Assembly (NCBI GenBank): GCA_039545355.1
Contig: BCJJ01000013.1
Location: 558,001-622,000, forward strand
Length of the DNA stretch: 64,000 nt
Direction: 5' to 3'
Source of the DNA: Trichosporon coremiiforme
Lineage: Eukaryota > Basidiomycota > Tremellomycetes > Trichosporonales > Trichosporonaceae
The notes beneath the pieces were generated by a model, which had not been told where the DNA came from, made no database searches, and worked only from the letters and a program-made list of their open reading frames with translations. The position numbers were made by a program, and so were the translations under genes. Positions 1 to 12,360 of the stretch are shown piece after piece (position 1 is the first letter of the stretch; each line of letters starts with the position of its first letter).

Positions 1-765
1 GAGCTGGGGTCCACCGAGGTCCTCGACGGTGGACGCCTCGAGGACGCGGTCGGAGCAGAAGAGCATGTGAGGGCCCAAGGTGTTGCGGCAGACGGTGACG
101 ATTTCGTGCGAGATGGTTAGGCGGTCCGAGGTCTGCTTCTGGTTCTCGAGCTTTGCGTCCTTGGTGTGCTCGGCGAGCTGGGCAATGTCGGCCTTGTTGC
201 CGCTGGGGTTGAGGTTGTCGATGCCGTTCACGAGGGCGAGCCAAACGCCGGCCTCTACGTCATCGCTGAGGCCGTAGCGCTTCTCCTCGAGCCAGCTCAT
301 GTCGAGCGCGGGGTTGAGCTTTCCGACGACGTCCTCGGAGGGTTTGGCTGCCCACATGGCCTCGCAAAGGTACGACTCAACGAAGGAGCGATCGTTACGC
401 GCACCGCCGTTGGCCTTTAGCCGGCTCTTGAGGACGTTGGCGACAATCTTCAGGGCGGATGGGACGAGTACAGGCCGAATGCCAGCCTCTGCGAGCGCGA
501 CGAGGAGGTTGCCGAGCTCGGTTTGATCGGCGCAAGCCACCTTGGCATCGAGGAAAAAGATGCCGTTGCGCGCAGGGAACGGGCTGGCCGTGCCCGTCGC
601 CGGGTCGGGACGCAACGAGCATTGCCATTCGGGAGGGCTGCGAGAACCGGATGACGCCTTGCCGTTACTGCCCCCCTTGAACTGCATGCCCGCGAGGGCG
701 GAGCCACTCTTGTCGGTGGGGGAGGTGGCTATGTTGTTCGCCTTGGCCTTGAGCTTCTTGAACAT
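1..765 (-). CDS. Unknown protein, N-terminal 255 residues (gene runs off the window)
   Basis: An open frame without introns runs from an ATG at 765 to the left edge, giving 255 residues and no stop. The start MFKKLKAKANNIA is basic and amphipathic. It is followed by a Ser/Gly-rich stretch (about 15-45) and then a more ordered region with hydrophobic patches (for example ELGNLLVALAEAGIRPVL) that reads as helical. I do not recognise the family. The look is of a cytosolic helical-repeat protein, but no motif proves this. Codon use is GC3-rich like the firm genes nearby, which supports a real gene. The remaining length lies outside the window. Confidence 0.7.
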   Translation of the reverse strand, partial: MFKKLKAKANNIATSPTDKSGSALAGMQFKGGSNGKASSGSRSPPEWQCSLRPDPATGTASPFPARNGIFFLDAKVACADQTELGNLLVALAEAGIRPVLVPSALKIVANVLKSRLKANGGARNDRSFVESYLCEAMWAAKPSEDVVGKLNPALDMSWLEEKRYGLSDDVEAGVWLALVNGIDNLNPSGNKADIAQLAEHTKDAKLENQKQTSDRLTISHEIVTVCRNTLGPHMLFCSDRVLEASTVEDLGGPQL

Positions 766-3700
766 GGCGGGTGTGTCGGATGCGGAGAGAGTGACAGGTA
801 GTTGTCAAGAAGAGACAGGAGGATGCTTGGTGCCCAGGGGGATGGGATGGGGCAGTGGGCTGGGATATAGGGGTGGTGCTGGGCGCGGGCAGTACCAGAT
901 GACCTGGGCTACTTGGGGCCGCTATCTGGGTCGATGCTGTGATGCGATGCTCTCAGTCTTTGGGTAGCGCTGCCCTGAGCAGCGGTCAGCTCGGCTCTCA
1001 TAGCTCCTTCTAGCCTCATTGTGAGACCCGCTACGAGCAAGCCTAGCGCATCAGGACGGCCACCATGGAGGACAGGCACTGGGGCAGAGCGGAGTACGAC
1101 GTCAAAGACGGCGGCGGTCTAAACTTCACGTGATCTGCACTCTCTCTCGTCCTCTGCCTGCGCGCCCTCACGCGCCCGTCGTCACCGCAGCGCCGTGGGA
1201 TCGCCTTTGTGTTGCGTACCCTGCATCGGGTTTTACCCTGTCGATCACTTTAATACCCCGTGGAGAGCCAACCTTACTCTCGTCAGACCCGGAACGTAAC
1301 CGCGCACACGCACAGTCGTATGTCCTCGACCCCATCGCACGTTGTCAACCGCGTGGCATGCTCATCGATTGACCGTGTCGCGCACATTTGGGCGCGTCGA
1401 GCACGTTCGCGCCCGAATCCGTTGGATCCAGCGGAGGATGTCGCCCGCCGAACATGATGCAGACTAAGCAGACTAGAGCGGCGTTGCAGCGTCATGCTCG
1501 CCGATATGGGCGCAATAGGCCCGCTTAGAAACACGATGACGCATGGAACAGCCGAGCGGATGAGCCCGTCAAGCTCGCCAGGCGCGCTAGCGCGCAGAGC
1601 GGACAAATGGAACCAGTCTAACGACTCGCGTTCGATGACGGCCGTCGATCGCTGCTGTCCAAGCGTACTGGCTTTCTCATTTCTCAGCAAACCGCAGGCT
1701 GCAGAGCCGCTGAGGTGAGCAGGTGACTTGTGGGTCTCAGGCTACCACGTGGCGGAAGCAGGACCGTGCGCCGCAGTCGATCTCAGACGTCATTGTGCTT
1801 TTTCTGGTACGCATTCGTTCCAACATTGCAATACATGGCGACTAGTTGGAAACGGACAACTATGCGCAAGGTAGCTTTGGGGGACTGCAATGCTAGTGCG
1901 ACTGCCGCATGGCATGATAAGCAGCAGGGAAGCATTTACCGACGGTGAGCTCCCAAGCTGCTGCCAGCCCGCAATGGCACACTGATTTGCCAGAACTCCA
2001 TAGCCCGCAACGCATTAGCAGCTGCTGGATTGGACTCCAGACGTCACGTTGAGCGACTGCCCAAGCATCCACACCAATTGGAAAGGCGGAACGCTCAAAT
2101 ATGGGCCTGCTGTTGCCGGAGTCGAACTGCCGTTCAACCTGTCCGACGCTGGAAGTCCTTTGCGGCCAACTCTTCTGGCGCACAAGATCATAAGGCGCCG
2201 CTCGACTTTGGACAGTTGAAGCGCATCCCGACCCGACTGAGTGACTTTGACGGTTCCAGGAGGAACGCTCGTGTTGAGAGCTGGGGTGTGAATTTCTTCC
2301 TCCTGCCATATCGTCACCCTGCCGTGGAGGCCCTTTTGAACAGCATCTATAAGTCATCTGTCTGTAAGTGCACGACCTGGCAACGCAGTGCCGATGTTCT
2401 CCCGGGGACTGGAGCGACTGCAGGCCCATGGTTTCCTGGTGGGCGCATCGCTGCCAGAGACAGTTCGCCTTCACTGCCGAACAAGCGCAATGGGCTCACA
2501 TCAACTGAGCTCAAGCACGTAGTTCGACCCACCCACCACGTCGATACCCCACTGCGCCTCTCGCACAGTAACTTCGCATCACTGTTCGACGAGTGCGGAG
2601 CCATGTCGGAGCGCGACGTGCGGAAGCTTGAAGAGGTGGTGTGCGCGACAGGCGACGTCGAGTGGGCGTGGCGGGGGGAGCTGGGCAGTGGCAGCGCGAG
2701 AACAGCGACAACATGAGCAACGTGCTCAAGCTCAACCTCTCGACACGAACAAGCACTTGATCAATAAGCACGGGATTACGCTGGGAAGAGCACTCACGTT
2801 ATTCCGCTTTTGCCAAGACCAGCAAAAGCAAGTGCGCCGTCCTCTCGATCAGCTGAGTCGTCGGCGGCCCCGGGACGCTCAGGTCAACCCGCCCTACCCC
2901 ACCCTTCAAGCAGCCCTGTTCCAAGCATCTGCCCTCGCTTTAGTTCCCATACCACGGACCGGGTAACGTCCGACCAGTCGGCCGAGCCCTTGATATGGCG
3001 AAGCAAGGAGGCTTCCTCGGACTCAGCAACCTGTTGATGCTTATTATCCTGGAGAACAACCCGGCTGACGAAGAGGGCAACGACATTGCCCCCGATAACA
3101 TAGTCAGGCTTGTTTGTTGACCAACACGCTCGCTCCTCTCGAGCACTTGCCATTCGACCTACACATGTTGGACCGTGACCTGAACAGCGAGTCTGTCTTC
3201 GGCACGTCTCAACACCCCACTCTCACCCTGTCTGGCGGCCCACAGTCGCCACGGAGAGGCATACAGCTTCTCAGCAGAAGAGGATGCCAATGTCTGCTTC
3301 GAGCTTTGGTGGGTTAACCGGTTCAGGGCGGGTCGCCGCCCTTCCAGCCTCTTCGCAGTCTTGGACACCATGCGACGGGCACTTGAACGTCAAGCTCTGC
3401 GGGACAAGCTCGTGGGCGAGAGTGCTCTCAAACCGACGGACTCTTGGGAGGCTCAGCCCTCGGTTGGCGGCTCTGTAGAGCCAGAACGGGGTAAGCATCG
3501 AGGACCGCCTTTTCGTGAACGCCGCCGACTACCTGCCTATGCTGGAGCATGCGTTCTAGAAGCCATACACCATCGGAGGCGCCTACCGACGACAGCTGCC
3601 TGCATTGCAGCAAACAGTCCGTGCGCGGTGGTCGTGGTGCCAAGCTGTGCCGATCACGCGGTCGAATCAAATCAGAACTAGACCGCGCGAGGATGTGCAG

Positions 3701-5500
3701 GAAGAGCTGGAACGAGTTGGAAGAGGCGCACCGAGTTCCCCTGTCTCGGTAGACATGGGAATGGAGCCTCAACCGCGATTCTGCTACGACGGCTGTGCGC
3801 ATGGCATTGGCGCCGGCTGCGCAGAGGAGGATGACCCCGCGCCGGTACGGAAGGTGGAATTGGAACGGCATTGCGTCCTCTGCAGATAGTCCTTCCCAAA
3901 TATGCCAAATGGCACATAATGCCGGGAGAGCAAGCTGTAAATTGTTATTCCGTTTCCAGGCCGACGTTCTATGCCAGCCACACTTGCCTCCCGCGCGAAC
4001 ATGTTCAAGAAGAGCGCAAATTCCGGCATTCCCACATCTTCCCTACAGCAACGTGACAGTGCTGGGGCTGCCAAAGCCCTCATGGCTTCTCACGAGGCCG
4101 CGCCCATTGCAAGCATCGCCGCATTCGACCTGCATGCAGGTCTTGCAATATGCATGCAGGTTCCGAGCACGGTCCAGACCGCGATGCGTGCACACCCGTC
4201 GCAAGCGAGTGCATGCCAAAACGAATCCACAACCGGACCGCCGGTGTCACCCTTCAACGGGTCTCATTCGCAATATGAAGCAAGCTGAGGGCTCTTCGAC
4301 GTCGGCGCGTCCCCGACTTCCTACACGAGGAGTTTGGTGTATAGACGAGACAAGACAAGGCGTTGTGCCGCGCATGTTCCATCTGCAGCCGCCGGCACTC
4401 CACCGCCTGTCGACACACAGGCCGAGCTCCACGACTTTCCTGCGGACTAGGTGAACCTCGCTAAAGCGCAGTCCCTGCTGGTCGGTATGCTGGCCGGAGC
4501 AACGTGGTTGAGGCCGGCTGCGAATAAGGTAGCGAGCAGGTTCAGCAGCCTCATGGATAGCGATCACAGACGAGGCTGGCGGGCGAGCTGGCTGGGTGGA
4601 GGATCCACCGCAAAGCGAGTCCGAGATAAGGGATGCCAACATCTGTCATAGTTCAGCTCAACCGCCCGATGTCAACAGCATCATTGCCTTTTGATCAGTT
4701 GCCTTATGAGTTCTGGATGGAATCGTTGGAACTCAACTCCGGATTTCGCAGACTGAGAGCTTCCTGAGCACGTATGACCACCTGGACTGTCCACCAGCGC
4801 TAGCATTCCAATACCCTACGCAAGCCCAAGCACGGGCGGAAGCTGTCGTACGCATCGTTGTTCGTACGTGACAAGGAGTCATCATATTATACTACTGAGG
4901 CCTCAGCTGAGGTTAAGCCAAATATTACGTAATAATTTATGGATTACGTGTACTTTCTGTGTGCTTGGAGCAGAAGTGTCGAAACTTTGCGGAACTATTT
5001 TCACCAAATTCTGTGCCTGGGTGGTCGCTCCTGCGGTGTGGGCCCACGAACGAAGGTGTGCAACGTCTAATCTCCCTCTTCTTTAGCCGTCAACTTCTCG
5101 ACCCCATCCCACCCCAAAAAGCGTCGCAATGGTTTCGCTCAAGTGCACGTATCGACGAGCCAGTTCGATTGGCGTTGGAACGAGCGGAATTGAATCAGTG
5201 GATCGCGAGGAAATCGGACGGGAAATGGAAAGTGTTCGTGTCGACCTTCCCGTCAAACTCGACGGGAGCGCGAAGAACACCGTCAAAGCGACATCGAGGA
5301 TGAGGTTCTGCGCACGAGAACGTCTAGAGAGCTACGCTGAAGGATTTTGGGATATGGAGGATCGCCTGCATACCTGGAATACTGGTGGAGAAAGCTCAGT
5401 CGACGGACGGTGTGCAGAATTTCAATCCTCGTCGCCGAATTCGACACGATCTCGCAGCCTCGCGGCACTCTGATCCACTTCAATCGTTCAACGCCAGTCG
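766..5500. other. Intergenic region, 4.7 kb, no firm gene
   Basis: No frame here combines a start, good codon use and splice sites into a convincing gene. Stretches on the plus strand around 2600-2716 and 2990-3118 read like protein (for example MSERDVRKLEEVVCATGDVE) but are cut by stops, and the opposite strand is equally open, so they are at best relics. An 11-nt direct repeat TGCATGCAGGT lies at 4131-4141 and 4151-4161. The last 400 bases (5129-5539) probably contain the 5' exon and first intron of RPL23. An ATG in good context (GCAATGG) at 5129 is a candidate start, but I could not join it in frame. Confidence 0.5.
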
Positions 5501-5523
5501 ACGGTTCCATCTGCTGGAGTTCT

Positions 5524-5990
5524 ATGCTGACCTTCACAGCCGCTGCTACCGGAACCAAGTTCCGCATGTCCCTCGGTCTCCCCGTTGGTGCCGTCATGAA
5601 CTGTGCCGACAACTCGGGTGCCAAGAACCTCTACGTTATCTCGGTCGTTGGCTTCGGTGCTCGTCTTAACCGTCTCCCCGCCGCCGCCGCTGGTGACATG
5701 GTCATGGCTTCCGTCAAGAAGGGTAAGCCCGAGCTCCGCAAGAAGGTCATGCCCGCCGTCATCTGCCGTCAGCGCAAGCCCTGGCGCCGTCGTGACGGTG
5801 TCTTCCTCTACTTCGAGGACAACGCCGGTGTCATCGTCAACGCCAAGGGTGAGATGAAGGGTTCCGCCATCAACGGCCCGTGAGTACAATCATGTTTCGC
5901 TTCTGAACCAGAATCTGACTTTGCAGCGTCGCCAAGGAGTGCGCCGACCTCTGGCCCCGTATCGCCTCGAACGCCGGCACTGTCGTTTAA
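5524..5990 (+). CDS. RPL23: 60S ribosomal protein L23 (uL14)
   Basis: Structural protein of the large ribosomal subunit that sits near the intersubunit face. The translation matches uL14 almost throughout: [20 protein letters not shown], then [43 protein letters not shown] and the C-terminus [20 protein letters not shown] 47-nt intron at 5880-5926 (GTGAGT, CTGAC, TTGCAG) splits the Pro codon before VAKEC, and the stop is at 5988-5990. The 5' end is unresolved. CTGACCTTCACAG ending at 5539 looks like a branch point and acceptor, so the true start is probably an upstream short exon, as is common in this gene. The ATG at 5524 is simply the nearest in-frame one and may lie inside the intron. An upstream candidate ATG is at 5129. 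Confidence 0.93.
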
Positions 5991-6145
5991 AACGTTCCAC
6001 TACTTTAGGGGATTGGGTGTACGATGCACGAGCGATAGCGCATTAGACTTGATGGACGCAAGGAAGAACTAACGCAGCATGGCAGGCATCTGCATGGAGA
6101 AGTAGAAAAGTGAGGCATCGAGAAACACTAACAAACCTGTAATGA

Positions 6146-7277
6146 TCAGAACTTGGTCATGCCGTACGCAAAGGCTGCGACACCGGCGAGGTATGCGGAA
6201 TAGATGGCTGCTGGGTTAGTGCAGTCTACCCATCGAGACCCACAGAGCTTCTTCGAGGGGTGGCGTTGCGCCGCGGCGGTCGGGAGGTCAATGCCCATGT
6301 AGTTGCAGAACGTGTGTGAGACAATGGCGGGGATGATTGAGCCTGTGCGCGTCAGAAGAAGGACGGTGGTCACACGACTTACCGGTGCGGACCACCGTGT
6401 ACGCCGCGAACCAGCCGAAGAGGGTGGTGTAGGCGAACTGGAACACTGCATGTCAACTTTTGTGCAGTGCACGCACTCACGTCCTTGCGCAATTGATCGG
6501 ATGGCGGCTCCGCGGGTGTAACCGCCGTCCTTCCATCGCTGGTAACAGTGGTGCGCGTGAGCTGCTTGTTAGTATGGGCTCGAGATCATCACCAACCAAG
6601 GCCAAACCACAGCGGCGTGCCGAAGATCAACCACTTCGTGCTCATCTTTCCAAGCAGGCAAGCAGAGAGCACGCAGGATCGGAACAACAGCTCCTCTGTA
6701 ATGGGACCCTATGCAAGTCAGTCGCAGTCCACCGTAGCAACTCACAACAACATAATTGCGCATCTCGTGACGCCCGAACTCGAAGTAGCCAGAGTTCTTC
6801 TGGCTGGGCAGCTCCTCGTCAAGGTACGCCGCATAAAGTGGACCGGTGAAGAGCAGCGGGGCAAGAGCATACGCAAGAGGAAGCCTGTGACCGATGGAGG
6901 AAAGACCCAGGAGCTTCGCGGTCTCTGTCACCTGCCTGGTCAGTAGAGTCAGCGGCACACAGACATACCGCTTCCTTCCATCGGAAACCGTTCTCCTTCG
7001 CAACCGTGAGGTAAACTCCGACAATGGCCAATCCGGTGGCCGTGCTCACTGCATTCATGCGGCGCCTCATGGTGTCCGGATGGTCTCGATGCCCCGGAGG
7101 AGGGTACGAGTAAAGCTGCTTGTCATTAGGTTTCTGGCCAAACAGAGCCTCGGCGAGATAGAGCGATCCGACGTAACCACCCGTGAACGTAAAGCACAGC
7201 AGATGTGCCGCCCTGGGCCCGATGCCCGTCACCAGCGGTACTGGTAGGTCCAGTATCGGGTTGAGGATACCGGACAT
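6146..7277 (-). CDS. RCE1: CAAX prenyl protease 2 (Rce1 type, CPBP/abortive-infection family)
   Basis: ER membrane endopeptidase that removes the last three residues (aaX) from farnesylated or geranylgeranylated CAAX proteins such as Ras. Seven exons: 7277-6969, 6931-6746, 6708-6597, 6561-6481, 6445-6383, 6342-6244 and 6210-6146. Introns are 33-40 nt with GTATGT, GTGAGT or GTAAGT donors, and the product has 304 residues. All three family motifs are present: EE at 170-171 in ITEELLFRS, the FGLAH motif with His204, and SHTFCN with His260 and Asn264. Several hydrophobic segments fit a multi-pass protein. S. cerevisiae Rce1 uses the same Glu pair and His residues. The neighbour on the right is transcribed divergently, with about 200 bp between starts. 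Confidence 0.92.
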
Positions 7278-7474
7278 GGCGAATGTTGCGATGGCAACGT
7301 GTCAGGACGGCCGAACAATAGAAAGAGGGAGGGTGTCGAGGGTCTGGATGTCTTTCATGGTGTCGGCGATGGCCACTATTCCGCACTGTGTTGGGCCCCG
7401 CATTCTGTCAACACATGATGCAAGTCGCACTCGACTACGATCTTGTCACTACCATCCTCGCCACCCATACACAG

Positions 7475-9774
7475 ATGAGCGAGGACAACGATCTTCAACG
7501 AGTGAGTCGCCTTGCATCTCTGAGCTGACCTTGTCCAGGCCCATCAACTATCCGCGCAAGCCTCGGTTCTCATCCGTGCCCCGAACGCCGATACCGCAAC
7601 TCTCAGACGCGGCCTCGACGCATACAACCAAGCCGCTGAACTGTTCGATACCGCCAGGCAGTCGAGCGCTGATGATGGAGTGAGCTCATGGTCTTTCTAT
7701 GCACCTAGGCTGACTCTCCCAGACCCAGCAGACGCTCCGTCTCTTGACGACGCAGCACCGCAAGCTGGCACGCGACCTCGAGCGGCGAATCGCCAACGCA
7801 GGCTCGTCGGCACCGTCGTCACCGGTCGGTGCGACATTCACACCGCCTATGTCGTCACCTAGCAGTCCCCTGGGCAGCAGCCCATTCCGGCCACCCCTGT
7901 CGCCGCCTCCATCCATGAGCCGCCGCAGTTCGGGGACTGCTGTCGGCCTCGCCAAGGCGCAGAACGTGTCATCTGGTCTAGGTAGGTCTTCGTCACACGT
8001 CGGCTACGTCCCCCGTCTTTCTGTCAGTTGCAGTGATGCTGATGGAGCACAGCTATACATGCGAACTCGAGGGGGTCTATACCTCCGTTCTCACTGCGCC
8101 CTGTGCCGTCACCGCCCGGTCCGGGCGCCCAGCCGCAGATTCCGAGACAGCCTCGTCCTCTGAGCAGCGCCGTGTCCCCAACTTCACCTCTACTGTCGAG
8201 TTCATCCAGCTCAGACCCGCCAGACGAGTCGTTCGTTCTTCCGGGAGAAGTACCAGACTCGTCGGACCCGTTCTCGCGGTTCTGGGGCATGTTGGAAAAC
8301 ATGCTGGAAGAGATTAGCTTCCCGAAAGCTCTTACTACAGCACCGGTGTCAGCATTGACAGACATCCCAGAGCTGGGTCCCTATAGCCCGACGAGACCAG
8401 AGCTGGGAAGAGATAGGTCGAAGCGGAAGGATAAGCAGAAGTCGCGACGTAAGTGCTGCCGAGAATGAGTGACAGCTAACAACAGCTCCGGTAGTGGGCG
8501 AAGGACGAGCACCATCTCCGACCGAGTCGTATTATGTGGTCCCACGAAGCGATGGTACCCAATCAGTAGCTGCTGCAGGTCAGCGTAGGGCAAGGTGAGC
8601 AAAGCTTCAGCCGCCAATATTGATATCAGCTGACGGCAGTGGTTCTTCACCGACGCCAAAGACGAACGAAGAGCTCATGCTGGAGAATGAGTCTCTACGG
8701 GCGTCATTGGATGCGCTAGCTCAGCATGCTCACCAGCTCGAGCTCTCTAACCGCGCACTGAAGTCCCGATCAGAGGAACGCGACAAGTTAGTGCGTTCAG
8801 TGGTTTCTGGTGTGCGTCGAGAGGTAAGTTGGCAGACTGTTCACGCATGTGTGGCGGATTCGTGAGTGCCAGAGGTTGCTAACAGCTCTAGGCGCAGAAA
8901 GCCCGCCACGACCAGGAAATCATACGGTCGCAACTGCTCGCATCGACAGCTGGGCCGCTGCCAAGACCGAGCGAGCCCTCTGTTGTACCCGGTGAGTGAA
9001 CTAGGATCATAGGCCCCCGATATTCTCCACTTCACTTCATCCATTCAGCCACCGGCCTCTGCCTTTGGGTTGCCCCGAGCTCTCAGCGGGTGCCAGGCCC
9101 ACTGCGGACAGGGCCCGCCGTCTGTTCGGAGATTTGGGGTGTCGGGGACTTGTCTGAACGAGGTGGCGTTGACTGGAATCTGACATCAGCGCTCCGGAAA
9201 CAGGTCGAGGAGCTCGACAAGGAGAACAAGCAATTGAAAGGCGACAATGAGAAATTGGTAAGTTCACCTGTGGCCAGGGCATTCAGTGGGCTGACGGCGA
9301 AAGCGCGCGCAGGTTGACAAATTCAAAGAAAAGGTGAGTTGTTACGACTCCTCAAACGTAGGCCCTCGAGCTCGTTTGATCGGCACTGAATGGCATTCAT
9401 GAGGTTCGGTGAAAGAGAGTCTGGAGCTTGGCGGTGGGCTCGTCACGCGTGCAGAAAGGAGGTGAAGGGGAGAAGACCTCATTCAGTGTGTCAGAGTCGT
9501 GCGCTGCGCACTGGTGTGCGTCCGGCGTGCCCGACGCTCCATTCTGCGGGGACACGATTGCCTTTTGGATCGTATTCAGCGACCTTGGAGTCGGCACGCG
9601 GGGTGGCTGAATAGGCGAATCTTTTCCTTATGCTCCACACATTCCCGATCCTCTGTTCGGACCTGGCTGACTCCACAGTGGAACAAGCTCAAGGCGAAGA
9701 AGGAGGCCAAGGTCGCGGCCCGCGCCCAGGTAGCTGCGGCGGCGGGTCAGGCGGGGGGCTCAGCGGCGGCATGA
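7475..9774 (+). CDS. MIT-like plus coiled-coil protein, possible Atg38/NRBF2 homologue
   Basis: Ten exons as read: 7475-7501, 7539-7679, 7723-7981, 8053-8448, 8486-8594, 8640-8823, 8892-8991, 9049-9257, 9313-9333 and 9679-9774 (513 residues). The exon at 9049 may instead begin at 9190 (acceptor TCTGACATCAG), which keeps frame and removes an odd Cys/Trp stretch, giving 466 residues. Residues 10-85 form two to three helices starting AHQLSAQASVLIRAP, like the MIT fold of NRBF2. A Ser/Pro-rich middle follows, then leucine-zipper coiled coils (ENESLRASLDALAQHAHQLE; KQVEELDKENKQLKGDNEKL) and a Lys/Ala-rich tail. This order (MIT, linker, coiled coil) is that of Atg38/NRBF2, a subunit of the autophagy PI3-kinase complex. 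The assignment is inference from architecture; the gene itself is well supported. Confidence 0.7.
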
Positions 9775-12169
9775 GGCGGATTCAGTGCCGGTGGTGTCTG
9801 TCCATGTCCGCAGATTTACCGAGCCACAGTCGACCAGCTCTGGTAACCGTATTCGTGCCCATGTATTTTTCACTTGTACGAGAACAAGCGAGGCAGCAAG
9901 CGATGCGGAGCGCAGGCACAACGAGGGTGACGATACCGCTCCACGGTCGTTCCTCCGAGGATGGATAAGAGTGTGACATTGGGAACAGGAGGAATGAGCC
10001 AATATGAGTGAGGAATGGCGCTGTTACTCGCCGTTTGTGCACGAACGGTGATCGAAAGTTGGACCCCGCAATGTTGGCAGCGTTTCACGCTATGTCTATT
10101 CCTGTTTCCAGTGACATCTGCATTAGAAACTGCTCGGTAGCGTTTAGACTTTGGCGACCCCGACTCGCCAACTCCGTGTGTTTCTTGACGACTGCGTTTT
10201 TCACTGTCGAGATCCCGGGTTGACCCCGGGCCCAGTATTGTTTCAGCAGTGTCTCGACCAGGCCTGGTGACGGACGGGAGTAAGCGAGACGACAGTTAGT
10301 GCGAGCGCCTGCAAACAATGAGTACACGATACGCTCCAGAGTTGCAATTCAAACGTGTAAAGTGAAGAGCTACGCGCACCAATGTCTCATTCGGCGGGCT
10401 GCTTTCTCATGCACCCGCTCCTGCATGTATGCATCGGCGTGCGCACAGAACTCTCTACCCAATGCAGACGTGCAGACATGCAGCGTCAAGCGCACTGCCA
10501 ACTCTAAACTCTGCAGCTTAATTCATCAAGCTGCCTCGAGCGATGTGATCGGGAACAAAGGACCGAATTTCCACAGGACACAGGACTTGCAGGACTCCAG
10601 GACACTGGCTGGCACGGGGGACTTAGTTCGGCTTGCTGTGACAGCAGGCATCCCTGCGCCGTGTTCGATCACGTCTCTCGCCTGACGTCGAGGGCGGATA
10701 TCCTCCGTTCCACAAAGGAGGTGACTGGTGATCCGATCATGGAGCACGAGGCATGAGCTTGGCGAGCACTCACAGCTAGAAGCAGCAATTCAGCACCACT
10801 GGGAGGTGTAGGACCCACATATTCGCCCTCGCCTCGCTGTTCCAGTGGATCGCGCGCGAGCCGAACGCATGTTCTGCGGCGCGCGTCGCACGCCAGCGTC
10901 GCACGCTGCGTCGGTCGACTTCGACCGGAGAGAACCTGCCCGGCGAGCAATCGGCTGTTCTGCATAGCACTCTGCGCAGCGCCTGCATCGCTGTCCGCGC
11001 GGTCGCTGTCGAGTATCCTCGTGCGGGCGAAGAACTGCCGGACTTGGGCTGGCGCAGCTAGATCGGTCTCACGAGGGGTGGGACTGGATGAGGTCTCGAT
11101 CGCGAGCCAGCCAAGGCAGAAGGACCCACTGACCCACTGCCGTCGGAGCGTTACATGGTAGCGATCGCCACGCTCGCCTCCGTCTCTCCCGGCCTCCGAA
11201 CTACAGACCCGTGCACATGTGACCTCGGTCCAGAGCGGTGGGTGGCTGTCCAGCGCTCCCGAGGACGGCGGCAGCGGTGCTATGGGTCGTGCCGGTGTAA
11301 GCGTCCCCAGCGTCCGGTCAGCTCGCGTACGGCTCGCGTCGAGCGGCCTCGTGTACACCTCGCTCGCGGCCTCGACACAGCGCTCCGCACCTTACTTTCT
11401 CCTGTGGAGTCGCAGGCACATTGGAAGAGGGCGAGGACAAGGTTGGCGTACCGCCTGCCGCTTGCCCGCGTGGATCGTTCCGAGCGTGCCGTGGCCCCTA
11501 CCCCGTTGTTTACCGTGCGTACCGTGTGCGCCGTGCCGCGGCATACGCAGCGCGCATGCTGGGACATGGGTCGGGACAGTCGCTCCGGCTGCAAAGAGAT
11601 GGGACGAGCCCGATGGGAAGCGAGACGGCCGCGACCGCGAGGCACAAAGGCACTGGGGGGAACAGCGCGAAGGCGATGGAAGCAGAGCTAGCGGGGTTAC
11701 GGCTCGCGCGACTGGTCTGGACGCACGCATGCATACATGACGGATGGGACGACGAACGGGGAAGGGGACACACGAACGAGGCACGCAAAGCGGGTCGACC
11801 TTGGTGTGCGGTCTGGAGAATGGGCGAGCGGGTCCAGAATGAGGGCCTGGAGCCTCGAGTTCGGAGCTTGGCTTTGCGTCGCCTGCCGTTCTGAGCATCC
11901 GTCCCGGTGGCCCGGTGGCTTCTGGACTGTGGTGAGCGGATCGCCCCATCGGTGGTCAGTTACCAGTTACTTCCCAGCGGGCGAGCATGGAGAGTTACAG
12001 GTCCGTCGCAGCCTCGCATAGGCGAGTCACTGATGTGCATACGTCAGTTTGACCCGCTGGCACTCGTGGTGCTCGTGAATTGCGCGCAAACTCTATTCGC
12101 CTGCGCTGCCTGAGTCAGTCTGGAGCAATTCATTCTCGAATCTCTTACAGAGCAGGAGCTGGTGTCCAT

Positions 12170-12360
12170 ATTGCCGTGCCTGAAATAGGACCTGGTGGGA
12201 CCTGGACGATACAGGGTGCTCTGAGGTGGTGTGGACCTGAAGAGCCCTGACCTGAGCGCAAGGCAACAGGCTGCTCGTCCTGGCGGGCCTGGCAGGTAGG
12301 ACAGGAGGACCTGACGGGCCTGATGCTCTGGGGGCCTGGCGGACCTGACGACCTCGACAG
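12170..12360. repeat. Degenerate CCTGG/GACCTG repeat tract
   Basis: The plus strand repeats GACCTG, GGCCTGGCGG and close variants at irregular 10-25 nt spacing over about 190 bases. It is not an exact tandem array. On the minus strand it could encode a Gly/Pro/Arg-rich low-complexity peptide, but no gene signals flank it. Confidence 0.6.

Noticed and set aside
2108..2135. T-arm-like sequence GGAGTCGAACTGCC (minus-strand tRNA)
   Set aside because: The T stem does not pair, and no acceptor, D or anticodon arm can be drawn.
10669..11691. Overlapping 229- and 178-codon frames on opposite strands
   Set aside because: Both are Arg/Ser/Pro/Ala-rich from high GC, have no splice sites, motif or leader, and cannot both be genes.
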